This document shows, in pieces, positions 42,801-47,576 of a stretch of DNA of 59,056 nucleotides; positions within the stretch are counted from its first letter, which is position 1, and the number at the start of each line of letters is the position of its first letter. A model generated the notes under the pieces. That model was given only the letters and a program-made list of their open reading frames with translations, was not told where the DNA came from and searched no databases. A program made the position numbers and the translations under genes. The DNA comes from Gaiellasilicea sp963789355 (lineage in GTDB: Bacteria; Actinomycetota; Thermoleophilia; Gaiellales; Gaiellaceae), in the NCBI GenBank assembly GCA_963789355.1, contig CAWBKK010000007.1:1-59056 (forward strand), read 5' to 3'.

Positions 42801-43094
42801 GATCCGGGCGGTGGCGCTGCCGGCGCGAACGGGTGCCAGCGGAGCCGAACGGTCGGAGCCGAGTGCCTCGTTCAGGAAGCGGGCGGGGGTGTGCGCGTCG
42901 TGGTCGGCGTGGCGTCCGACCGTGACGAGGCACATGGCCGCGGCAATCGCGGCGAACCCGAGGAAGGGGAGCAGCCAGCGATGTCCGGCGTGTGCCGGAC
43001 GATTCGAAGGCCGCAGTTCTTCGTTGGTCGCCACGTGTTTGACCCGCATCTCTCTCGCGCGTGCAGAAGGGATGTGTGCGCGCGTCCGATTCAT
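30879..43094 (-). CDS. Giant Ig-like repeat surface protein (4071 aa)
   Basis: A basic N-terminus is followed by one hydrophobic segment (residues about 43-62, RWLLPFLGFAAIAAAMCLVT), a signal-anchor. Residues about 90-440 are a beta-rich head (VGFVDPTSHRISDLTIAPVA; AAYSGIQSSAPIDG). Then come Ig-like modules: Big_1-type 100-aa repeats at about 1127-1530 (DAAGNTVTSDNSTVVTFA), a chitobiase-C-like module near 1985-2020 (IRYTTDGTDPTIFTGAVYSG), and many 95-aa GSVTAPAAGA-type modules at about 2270-3400. Near 3785-3850 is a PASTA-like segment (GKTLEEAAAALGAAGFTVGD). The last 70 residues resemble a receiver fold. Probably an adhesin or wall-spanning fibre. An ATG at residue 17 is an alternative start. 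Confidence 0.88.
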   Translation of the reverse strand: MNRTRAHIPSARAREMRVKHVATNEELRPSNRPAHAGHRWLLPFLGFAAIAAAMCLVTVGRHADHDAHTPARFLNEALGSDRSAPLAPVRAGSATARIDAGRLLVQGPQREQVGLSALVGGSPRWERRANGEWRATPFGSEAITLGTADPEHFLTVDRRVGTRTWKWALDTKLTARLLPNGGVGFVDPTSHRISDLTIAPVAIFNSTGDDVTPAGVRWELGPSGTLELNLNDASLPEPYVIDPAFRANGAVATSTAANTVAPAIPAGVLWGDQLLAQISVLAPTATMNVVPPAGWTLIRNERNSTNVALWTFRKRATAAESSPYTFTFQDPTGTNVNKTSRAWVAAYSGIQSSAPIDGSVGNNGGSNRTANVPGVTTTGTNRISVWVIGNSGTATTTQPSINGVATTERRDSTTAAPGLETADATEPTAFTNATVGTGNVLSANAFWAAQVYSLIPDTTLPTQVLSVTEGTNPGGQFFDATTKTHYYNTAALGNFTVGSVPNDADSGFPSVVFNAVAVAGFTHTLVTDTTSPYSSGTYAWTAANTISPGGNRVTITDRNANVLNELTITRDIAGPTAFTLNAPAAAAAIRNGATVSVAAASPTDAGAGVTDVAFRACPGSNGCAWGDGDAFAIGTDTTDQYSVTWPAGQSDGAYQIIARATDNVGNTTNTAAPVNVTLDNTNPSQTLALNAVSQNGGLDQAFKSGNTVYYQGATAGSFRVQSTVSDALSGPASATFAALAGTSTGWSFTGSTISTPAGGPYVSNLYSWAAATTSSPTADATPADVATNSPAATTLTFTNDSTAPASAYTSPAAGGNYNAAAWSGSITGTAADGGSGLATVRVALREGSGNYYDGSTFANPGITWLTPAGTASWSYPIAAAKLTSGSVYTISVRAADNVGNVESPITRSFTYDTAAPTFGTLAIGSPTNASVTGTTVYYRSGVAGSFTLSQPLSDTGGSGPASVQFPAIATTGWTHANETVSGASPYASSSFNWSASPSTPGGYILTGADAAGNTATQGVSFVDDSTAPTAGALTVNGTGATGGGTTSTSNGSFTISRTDYTDADSGIATSTLTRDSAPFTNDGCGTYSGSATTIVGAPAQSLGTGCYEYVLSGTDAVGNTTSIRTVVQVHGTATQIVLTGSTADLNSGTTRVLTATIRDAAGNTVSSDTSTVVAFTKSSGAGTVTGTGNATASNGVATKTITGAVVGAVTMEATSSGLTTGALGAFTVVHGAPAQIALSGSTADLTSSATRALTATIKDAAGNTVTSDNSTVVTFAQAAGAGTVGGTGNATASSGIASKTITAVVAGPVTMEATATGLTTGTLGAFTVVHDTATQIVLSGATTDLASGDTRVLTATIKDAAGNTVTSDNATVVAFTQASGAGTVTGAGNATAAGGVATKTITAVLTGPVTMEATAPGLTDGTLGAFTVVPGTAIEIQLAESGSTMSSDNHTLTATIRDAAGNTVTGDNSTVVTFAKTGGPGTVTGLGNATASSGIATKVVVNAASGQIDLDAQAAGLTTGTASYTIGVGNASTLTSTISASPGSIVANGSSTSAITVQLKDAAGNDLAGSGGTVALGLTGAGSLSAVTDNADGTYSATLTSPTTVGSTTVTGTLNAAAMADTAAVTYTHGPGTQIALTESGSNVAGNAHTLTATIRDAHGNTVTSDSSTVVTFAKSGGAGTVTGLGTATASSGVATTNVSNRLAGQIDLDAQAGGLTTGTTSYTITLGPVSPAASDSTVIAAPTVVYASGSDSATITVTLRDAGGNPIAGKTVTLDQGAGNSTVSGGGSTNASGVVTFSATNLSVESVTYGATDTTDSITLTDDASVDFTFFDGTAPTNTITLGSVTRAWLTGTSLYYNGAAGGSFTLSSAVADGGSGPASATYPAVTQPGWTHNGETVSTPAGGPYVSSTFSFNAGSSGNFTHVVTAADAWTPANTSQTTLNVTEDSTAPAASILCNAAACSAGWYLSSPVSVTLAAPDAGAGLDQIRYTTDGTDPTIFTGAVYSGAFDVAAEGVTTVKYRAFDRIGNDTGVQAQAVRIDTIAPDTTIDSTPAAATQDTTPTFAFSSEIGATLQARVNGGSWTSETSPLTLGPLAENTYTFEVRATDVAGNVDASPASFTFTVDTTAANTTITSSPPAPSSSTSASFSFTASDAGPGFECRLDGAAFTDCSSPQSYTGLSEAPHTFEVRAEDAAGNVDATPDTHAWTVDQTAPDTSFSSTPTDPSANTTPTFGLGSTETPSTFECKLDGGGWSSCSTPVTTPSLGDGSHTLKARATDAAGNTDASEVTITWLVDATAPTGSVTSPANGADVGTTIALTSDSADTGGSGVATVVFQRSPAGVGTWTSQAASWDTTAQADGDYDLRVVTTDNAGNAFTSGAITVTVDNTEPSLSVLAPNPVNLATPDPATVSATATDDGTGVANVRFDQCIEDSPACLTDSWVLLGVDTGAPYSASWPIPSDGERLLRVRATDNAGRQKTELVLVTVDRIRPSGSVTAPAAGANLRGAAVALAATASDTAPGTVNTVTFQRSPAGAGTWTDVATDSAAPYTAGFDTTAVADGLYDLRVFTTDAAGNAEAAPATLQVRVDNTLPTGAVTAPAAGADVRGTVGLTSDSADPLVNSSASGVATVVFQRSPAGAGSWTNQAASFDTTAVTDGQYDLRVTTTDLAGNSFTSTPVTIRVDNTLPTGAVTGPAAGANVRGTVGLTSDSADPLVNSSASGVATVQFQRSPAGAGSWTNQAASFDTTSVSDGQYDLRVTTTDLAGNSFTSSPITIRVDNTLPTGSITAPANGAEIGVPPVTLTSNSADAGGSGVGSVVFERSPAGAGTWTATGSSWNTASGPDAVADGSYDLRVKTTDNAGNVFTSALITVLVDHTAPTTTASLAPGTPSNAPVTVSFSANDGAGSGVSVISHRVDGGSLQLGAAVVVPAPGDHSNDGSHLVEFFATDEVGNIEAPKNITVVIDTTAPSGSGGDPGDYLRGIATLTYSTGAGDVSSVQFQFSPAGAGAWSNVGAADIAPPYEASWNTTLVADGPYDLRAVVTDTTGNVANTLLPGLPKTVDNAAPTGSVTAPAAGAYVSGAIAIDALATDGAVPPASGVSAVRFEVKPAGAGAYSVFGTQTAPVLGSTYRQTLTTTALADGSAELRVVVTDVAGNETTSAPRAINIDNDAPLVTLDDPGTAVGSSINLTATSSADTSDVTFRYRPVGTLGAGTAIGSDATAPFGVTWSTPPAAEQQWELIAVATDGGGNVTTSAPRVVRVDRTQPTGSVTAPATAATIGGPAVVLAANAADPGGSGVTLVEWLVKEFGSGSFNVVASDATAPYSSTWNSTGAPDGATEIRAVVTDGAGNTRTTSVIPVTVDSTGPSVNLTDPGAVLSGTISLEVTTGGGAARVQLAVSPADAGTWTQIEEDTTAPYGASFDTAALADGLYDLRAIGYDSLGNASTPSLREDVRLDNTAPALVSSTPADGSVSVSANEIVLVASEPVSAPGALLDGAPAPAPTIAGNQLAFPTGALADGLHVLEGELQDASGARVRFRVAVTIESSPSADPPPVERSVTASGDWTLTVPGGLVTVRMPQSAWPTPPTPQDYILVLRVDARPGGGSFSPGTQIVDVTARWALAGTAVTEFKAPIEIIFSNPSGTPTVPGHSPDASTWRTIPPISGPLGASQRDGFTRSGSDVHVWTRHLTYFGLMLDDSAPTEPRDLAGVVADDGLTLRWIPGTDSSGQLGNVVLYVNGEPYREFGPTEFEAKLGAFVAGDSRSFTLAQKDAAGNVSRQTAPLRAVPPLAGKTLEEAAAALGAAGFTVGDVRRTTAALVPPGTVVEPATTQFALASSRIDLVVARDATAPQTRLAFSVAASKRIELKQKTTIAVRIKVSKPAQVTIVLRDTKQRPLHTWTVPAKAGANVVKLRLPAKVRRAGTYSLTWVARSGAETVSRTIKLTLVGPALAQVKPTRDRIEIVLAGATPPGEALHPGQEGMPRRVTSAAGADQTFELVASAAHEVSVVVVDADVHGTRFVADLRTVFPKVRVIAISREPARRLLAVRAGAALALPRNTSARQLAKAIALVAGS
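34756..35610 (-). repeat. Near-identical 285-bp tandem repeats in the giant gene
   Basis: Units beginning near 34756, 35041 and 35326 are spaced exactly 285 bp. The first two are almost identical over long stretches (starting GTGTTGTCGACGCGGATCGT), and the third diverges. They encode 95-aa Ig-like modules with FQRSPAGAGSWTNQAASFDT. The high DNA identity indicates recent duplication or gene conversion. Confidence 0.8.
38811..39710 (-). repeat. 300-bp tandem repeats (Big_1-like modules)
   Basis: Three units at exact 300-bp spacing (38811, 39111, 39411), each opening GACGGTGAAGGCGCCGAG on the plus strand, encode 100-aa Ig-like modules. A more diverged half-unit precedes on the coding side. Confidence 0.8.
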
Positions 43095-43302
43095 CGACGC
43101 TCGAGCGACCGGACTTGAGTGGAAACACCGCCTAAAACGGCCGAAACGTGCGCAAGATCACCCGGAAGGGGTAAGGGATGACCGGCAGCGCGATCGAGGC
43201 GCGGCCCCGCGTGGTTGGGCAGGTCGCTGGAAAACGCCGAGCGAGGCGCCCGGACCTTGGTGAGGGATCAACCGCCGAAATGGGTAGGCCGCATTCCGAG
43301 AA

Positions 43303-43325
43303 CTCAACCTCGACTTGAGGTTGAG
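43303..43325. promoter_or_regulatory. Perfect inverted repeat upstream of the mutase gene
   Basis: CTCAACCTC-GACTT-GAGGTTGAG: 9-bp arms, 5-nt spacer, 84 nt before the start codon. Dyads of CCTC/GAGG with a short spacer are typical of MerR-type operators (SoxR-like CCTCAAG...CTTGAGG), but a transcript hairpin is also possible. Confidence 0.5.
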
Positions 43326-43395
43326 ACACTCGATCCAGTGATTGCGCCCGGCGTTCGCGCTCGACGGCTTTCGCCCGGCCGCGGCGTCCTGCAAA

Positions 43396-43401
43396 TACAA
43401 T
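43396..43401 (+). promoter_or_regulatory. -10 box (TACAAT), leaderless-type
   Basis: TACAAT ends 7 nt before the ATG at 43409, in the only AT-rich stretch near the start; no ribosome-binding site intervenes. Confidence 0.5.
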
Positions 43402-43408
43402 CGCTCGC

Positions 43409-45076
43409 ATGGCGACGACCGAGAATCGCGACTCGCTCGACGCGACCCAGGCCTGGCGCGAGGAGCTCTACGAGCGCACGCCGGAGCGGCAAGGGGAGCT
43501 CTTCTCCACCATCTCGGGGCTCGAGAACGAGCCGCTCGTCACGCCTGACACGGTCACGGTCGACTACGAACGCGACCTCGGCTACCCCGGCGTCTACCCG
43601 TTCACGCGCGGCGTCTATCCGTCGATGTACCGGGGCAAGCTCTGGACGATGCGGCAGTTCGCCGGCTTCGGGACCGCGGCCGAGACGAACGAGCGCTTCC
43701 GCTACCTGCTCGACCACGGCCAGACCGGGCTCTCGACGGCCTTCGACATGCCGACGCTGATGGGCTACGACTCCGACCACGCGCGCTCCGAGGGCGAGGT
43801 CGGCCGCGAAGGGGTCGCGATCGATTCGCTCGAGGACATGGAGACGCTGTTCCGGGGGATCCCGCTCGGCGACGTCTCGACCTCGATGACGATCAACTCT
43901 CCGGCGGCGATCCTGCTTGCCTTCTACATCGCCGTCGGCGAGGAGCAGGGCGTGCCCGCGGAGCACCTGCGCGGGACGATCCAGACGGACATCCTGAAGG
44001 AGTACATCGCGCAGAAGGAGTACATCTTTCCGCCCGAGCCGTCGATGCGGCTCGTCACCGACATGGTCGAGTATTGCTCCACCGAGCTGCCGAAGTGGCA
44101 CCCGATCTCGATCTCCGGGTACCACATCCGCGAGGCCGGCTCGACCGCGGCGCAGGAGCTCGCGTTCACGCTGCAGGACGGCTTCACCTACGTCGAGTGG
44201 GCGGTCGAGCGGGGGCTCGACGTGGACGACTTCGCGCCGCGGCTGAGCTTCTTCTTCAACGCGCACCTCGACTTCTTCGAGGAGATCGCGAAGTACCGCG
44301 CCGCCCGCCGGATCTGGGCGCGCGAGCTGCGCGACCGCTTCGGCGCCCGCAATCCGCGCTCGTGGCTGATGCGCTTCCACACCCAGACGGCCGGGGTCTC
44401 GCTGACCGCGCAGCAGCCGGAGGTGAACATCGTGCGCACGGCGATCGAGGCGCTCGCCGCCGTGCTCGGCGGCACCCAGAGCCTGCACACGAACTCCTTC
44501 GACGAGGCGCTCGCATTGCCGACCGAAGACGCCGTCCGGATCGCGCTCCGGACGCAGCAGGTGATCGCCCACGAGACGGGTGTCGTCAACTCGATCGATC
44601 CCCTCGGCGGCTCCTATTACGTCGAGGAGCTGACGAACCGGATCGAGGCGCAGGCGTACGAGTACTTCGACCGGATCGAGAAGCTGGGCGGAATGGTGGA
44701 GGCGATCAAACAGAACTTTCCGCAAAGAGAGATAGCAGATTCGGCGTTTCGCTATCAAGAGGAGGTCGAGCGGGGCGAGCGCGTCGTCGTCGGCGTCAAC
44801 CGCTACCAGCTCGAGGACGAGACGCCGCTCGAGATCCTCAAGATCGACGCCGCGCTCGAGGGGCAGCAGATCGAGCGCGTCACCGCGTTGAAGGGGCGGC
44901 GCGACTCGGCCAAGGTCGAGCAGCGGCTGGCAGCGCTCAAGGAGTCCTCCTCGCGAGAGGGCGTCAACCTGATGCCGGCGATCCTCGACGCCGCCCGCGA
45001 CTACGTGACCATGGGCGAGATGTGCGACGCCTGGCGCGAGGTCTGGGGCACCTGGCGCGAGACGCCCGTGTTTTAA
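43409..45076 (+). CDS. icmA: B12-dependent acyl-CoA mutase large subunit, isobutyryl-CoA mutase type
   Basis: The 555-aa catalytic TIM-barrel subunit lacks the B12 domain. Motifs are TRGVYPSMYRGKLWTMRQFA, GQTGLSTAFDMPTLMGYDSD, GTIQTDILKEYIAQKEYIFP, ISISGYHIREAGSTAAQELA, RFHTQTAGVSLTAQQPEVNI, GGTQSLHTNSFDEALALPTE and DPLGGSYYVEELT. The substrate-specificity pair is Phe84 and Gln202, equivalent to Phe80/Gln198 of isobutyryl-CoA mutase; methylmalonyl-CoA mutase has Tyr/Arg. Length is close to IcmA (about 566 aa). It should interconvert isobutyryl-CoA and butyryl-CoA with the small subunit at 47145-47540. Many databases would label it methylmalonyl-CoA mutase. Confidence 0.9.
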   Translation: MATTENRDSLDATQAWREELYERTPERQGELFSTISGLENEPLVTPDTVTVDYERDLGYPGVYPFTRGVYPSMYRGKLWTMRQFAGFGTAAETNERFRYLLDHGQTGLSTAFDMPTLMGYDSDHARSEGEVGREGVAIDSLEDMETLFRGIPLGDVSTSMTINSPAAILLAFYIAVGEEQGVPAEHLRGTIQTDILKEYIAQKEYIFPPEPSMRLVTDMVEYCSTELPKWHPISISGYHIREAGSTAAQELAFTLQDGFTYVEWAVERGLDVDDFAPRLSFFFNAHLDFFEEIAKYRAARRIWARELRDRFGARNPRSWLMRFHTQTAGVSLTAQQPEVNIVRTAIEALAAVLGGTQSLHTNSFDEALALPTEDAVRIALRTQQVIAHETGVVNSIDPLGGSYYVEELTNRIEAQAYEYFDRIEKLGGMVEAIKQNFPQREIADSAFRYQEEVERGERVVVGVNRYQLEDETPLEILKIDAALEGQQIERVTALKGRRDSAKVEQRLAALKESSSREGVNLMPAILDAARDYVTMGEMCDAWREVWGTWRETPVF

Positions 45077-45134
45077 CCGGCTTAACCCAGCCTTCATCTA
45101 ACTGAACAGGAGCCCGCGCGTCGTACGTGATGAC

Positions 45135-45662
45135 GTGAGCGCACGCACGCAGCGGCAGGCCTTCCTCGTGGCCGGGTTGATCCTGACGGCGGGCGTCGTC
45201 GCCTTCACGGTCGCCTACGTCGGCGACACCGGCACGTCCCAGGAGACGGCGCTCTCGGCCGAGCCGGCGCAGGTCTTCACGCCGCGCAAGCAGGTGCCGC
45301 TCGATCAGGAGGCCCGCCGCGTCGCCGGCCGGTTCATCCTCACGGCGGTCGCCCGCGAGAATCTCGGCGAGTCGTACGACCTCGCCCATCCCGAGCTCCG
45401 GCAGGGGATGACGAAACGCGAGTGGCTGACGGGGAACATCCCCGTCGTCTACTACCCCGCCCAGGCGATCGAGACCGCCAGCTTCAAGGTGGACGAGTCG
45501 TACCCCGACGAGGCGATCCTCGAGGTCGCGCTGCTGCCGAAAGCCTCCGCAAAGGTGAAGCCGCAGATCTTCTTCATCGGCTTGAAGAAAGCCGGGAGTC
45601 GCTGGCGGGTGAGCTACTGGGTTCCGCGCGCCGCGCCGGCGGTTCCGACCGCCCGCGACTGA
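45135..45662 (+). CDS. Membrane-anchored hypothetical protein, paralogue 1
   Basis: The 175-aa protein starts at GTG with one N-terminal hydrophobic segment (QAFLVAGLILTAGVVAFTVA, residues about 8-28). An NTF2-like-looking external domain follows: RVAGRFILTAVARENLGESY, REWLTGNIPVVYYPAQAIE and WRVSYWVPRAA. The next gene encodes a protein with the same pattern (TA-x-F-x-x-TAV-R-E, EW-x-x-G-x-IP-x-V-x-YP). No known family is recognised. The pair lies between the two B12 mutase subunit genes, but nothing links them functionally. Confidence 0.7.
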   Translation: MSARTQRQAFLVAGLILTAGVVAFTVAYVGDTGTSQETALSAEPAQVFTPRKQVPLDQEARRVAGRFILTAVARENLGESYDLAHPELRQGMTKREWLTGNIPVVYYPAQAIETASFKVDESYPDEAILEVALLPKASAKVKPQIFFIGLKKAGSRWRVSYWVPRAAPAVPTARD

Positions 45663-45666
45663 GGTC

Positions 45667-46413
45667 GTGCCGGGCCGGCTCTCGTCGCCGCGCTTTCGCA
45701 GGCGCGCGCTCAAGGTCGGCGTGCTGGTGGCCGTCGTCGCTTCGGCAGCGCTCGTCAGCATCTTCTTCTGGAACACGGCGACGATCGTCGAGACGCCACT
45801 GCACGGCCAGGCGGACATCTACGTGCCGCCGATCCCGATCGAGATGGCGGCGGCCGAGCGCCGTGCGGTGATCGCGACCGCGGCTCTCTTCGTCGAGACC
45901 GCGGTGCGGCGGGAGCATGCCGAGCGGGCGTACGAGCTCGTCGGGCCGAACCTGCGCGGCGCGACGACCCGGGCCGAGTGGCGTGACGGCGACATCCCGA
46001 TCGTGCCCTACCCGGTCGACGACGCGCGCTGGAAGTTCGACTACTCGTACGCGAACGAGATCGGACTTCAGGTCGCGGTCTTTCCGCGGCCGGGCGCCGC
46101 CGTGCGGCCGGCGGTCTTCAACCTCTCACTGCGCTCTGTCGGTGCAGGCGCGAAGCGCCGCTGGCTCGTCGACTCCTGGTCGCCTCGCGGCGGCGGTGGC
46201 GGCGGCTCGCGCCCGAGCCGCTCGGACGGCTCGCCGTTCCGGGTCGACCTGGCGCCACCCGCGAGCTCGTCGACCAGTCTCGGGGCCGTCTGGCTGCTGG
46301 TTCCCGCCGCGCTGATCGCGCTCGCGCTGATCGTCCCGGCGACGTTGATCGTCGTCGAGCGCGTGCGCTCGCGGCGGGCGCAGCGCGCGTACGACGCATC
46401 CCGGCTCGGCTAG
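45667..46413 (+). CDS. Membrane-anchored hypothetical protein, paralogue 2 (two TM)
   Basis: The 248-aa protein starts at GTG 4 nt after paralogue 1. It has an N-terminal TM (KVGVLVAVVASAALVSIFFW), a domain like that of the upstream protein (ATAALFVETAVRREHAERAY, AEWRDGDIPIVPYPVDDARW, WLVDSWSPRG), a GGGGGG linker, and a second TM near 205-230 (VWLLVPAALIALALIVPATL) with a basic tail. The external domain therefore sits between two membrane anchors. Function is unknown; co-expression and shared fold suggest a heteromeric membrane complex. Confidence 0.7.
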   Translation: MPGRLSSPRFRRRALKVGVLVAVVASAALVSIFFWNTATIVETPLHGQADIYVPPIPIEMAAAERRAVIATAALFVETAVRREHAERAYELVGPNLRGATTRAEWRDGDIPIVPYPVDDARWKFDYSYANEIGLQVAVFPRPGAAVRPAVFNLSLRSVGAGAKRRWLVDSWSPRGGGGGGSRPSRSDGSPFRVDLAPPASSSTSLGAVWLLVPAALIALALIVPATLIVVERVRSRRAQRAYDASRLG

Positions 46414-47123
46414 AACTCGAGCTCGAGCCCGTCGTAGGCCAGCTCGACTCCGGGTGGCGCTTCTCGCTCGACCGGACGGTGGGTGAGGATGATGCGGAGG
46501 GCGCGCGCATCGGCAGCGGCCTCCGTCACCTCGGCTGGGGAGAGGTGGCCGCGCTCGGGACCGTCGTACCCGCCGTTTTCGAGCGTCGCCTCCGAGAGCA
46601 GCAGGTCTGCGTCGCGTGCCAGCTCGGCCAGCGCGTCCGACGGGCCGCTGTCACCCGAGTACGCGAGGACGCGGTCGCCCTTGATCCGGAACCCGAACGC
46701 CTGCATGTCGTAGTGGTCGACCGGCATCGCCGTCACCTCGAGGCCGGCGGCAGTGAAGGGCACCCGCGACTGGTACTCGGACACGTCGAACGCGCGCTCG
46801 AGCATGTCCTCGCTCCCCAGTCTCTTCAGGATCGGCCGGAGCTCCTCCCGGCTCCCCGGCGGGAGCCAGAGCTCCGGCTTCGGGCGCCCCTCGCCCGGAC
46901 CGAAGAGGCTGCCCCAGACCCACGGGATCAGGTCACCCCAGTGGTCGAGATGGAGGTGCGTGATCGCGATCGCCTCGACGGTCGGCCACGGCTCCCGCTC
47001 GCGCAGCTTCGCGAGGACGCCGGGTCCGCAGTCGAGCAGCAACCGTTCGTCGAGGAGGTAGCCGGAGCAGGCCCCGCCCGGGTTCGGCCAGGCGGGCGAG
47101 CAGCCGATGACGGTGAGCTTCAC
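46410..47123 (-). CDS. MBL-fold metallo-hydrolase
   Basis: The protein is 237 aa from the GTG at 47123 (VKLTVIGCSPAWPNPGGACS). The metal motif is THLHLDHWGDLIP, with further ligands in MPVDHYDMQAFGFR, YSGDSGPSD, SEATLENGGYDGPERGHLSP and ILTHRPVE. This is the RNase Z/arylsulfatase-like group of MBL enzymes that hydrolyse phosphodiesters or esters. The longer in-frame start at 47195 would run into the divergent mutase subunit gene and is rejected. The substrate is unknown. It converges with paralogue 2, ends overlapping by 4 bp. Confidence 0.85.
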   Translation of the reverse strand: MKLTVIGCSPAWPNPGGACSGYLLDERLLLDCGPGVLAKLREREPWPTVEAIAITHLHLDHWGDLIPWVWGSLFGPGEGRPKPELWLPPGSREELRPILKRLGSEDMLERAFDVSEYQSRVPFTAAGLEVTAMPVDHYDMQAFGFRIKGDRVLAYSGDSGPSDALAELARDADLLLSEATLENGGYDGPERGHLSPAEVTEAAADARALRIILTHRPVEREAPPGVELAYDGLELEF

Positions 47124-47128
47124 GGGCC

Positions 47129-47134
47129 TATACT
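47129..47134 (+). promoter_or_regulatory. -10 box (TATACT) in a 21-bp divergent gap
   Basis: TATACT ends 10 nt before the ATG at 47145. Read on the other strand the same bases give AGTATA, 5 nt before the GTG at 47123, so one AT-rich box may serve both divergent leaderless genes. Confidence 0.5.
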
Positions 47135-47144
47135 GGCGGACGGC

Positions 47145-47540
47145 ATGGCCCGGAAGATCAGAGTGGTGATCGCGAAGCCCGGCCTCGACGGCCATGACCG
47201 CGGCGCGAAGATCATCGCGAGGGCTCTACGCGACGCCGGAATGGAGGTCATCTACACCGGCCTCCACCAGACGCCCGAGCAGATCGTCGAGACAGCGATC
47301 CAGGAGGATGCCGATGCTGTCGGGATCTCAATCCTCTCGGGCGCGCACATGACGCTCGTGCCGCGGATCCTCGACGGGCTGAAGGAGAACGGCGTCGACG
47401 ACGTGCTCGTCGTGGTCGGCGGCACGATCCCGAACGACGACGCCGAGGAGCTGAAGAGCCAGGGAGTAGCGGCGGTCTTCACGCCCGGCGCCCCGACGAG
47501 CGAGATCGTGGACTTCCTGAACGCGAAGATTCCGGTCTGA
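47145..47540 (+). CDS. icmB: B12-binding small subunit of acyl-CoA mutase
   Basis: The 131-aa cobalamin-binding domain has the base-off motif D-x-H-x-x-G in KPGLDGHDRGAKIIARALRD (His17 is the cobalt ligand). ISILSGAHMTLVPRILDGLK and VVVGGTIPNDDAEELK form the nucleotide-loop pocket. It is a stand-alone partner for the large subunit, matching IcmB in size (about 136 aa). The two subunit genes are separated by 2 kb of unrelated genes rather than adjacent. It is divergent from the MBL gene. Confidence 0.92.
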   Translation: MARKIRVVIAKPGLDGHDRGAKIIARALRDAGMEVIYTGLHQTPEQIVETAIQEDADAVGISILSGAHMTLVPRILDGLKENGVDDVLVVVGGTIPNDDAEELKSQGVAAVFTPGAPTSEIVDFLNAKIPV

Positions 47541-47576
47541 CCCAGCCCAACGAAATCCGAGAGAGGGGTACACGCG

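Larger units (their letters stand above)
43095..43408. other. 314-bp divergent region between the giant gene and the mutase gene
   Basis: No gene is evident. It contains two related direct elements, CACCCGGAAGGGGTAAGG (about 43159-43176) and ACCGCCGAAATGGGTAGG (about 43271-43288), each preceded by GATCA. It also holds a 9-bp-arm inverted repeat at 43303-43325 and a TACAAT box before the mutase ATG. No cobalamin-riboswitch box was recognised. Confidence 0.5.

Noticed and set aside
43095..43408. Cobalamin riboswitch upstream of the mutase gene
   Set aside because: No B12-box or matching helices could be recognised; only short dyads are present.
46410..47195. Longer MBL protein from 47195
   Set aside because: It would overlap the divergent B12-subunit gene by 51 bp and adds 24 unconserved residues; the GTG at 47123 begins exactly at the conserved KLTVIGCS.
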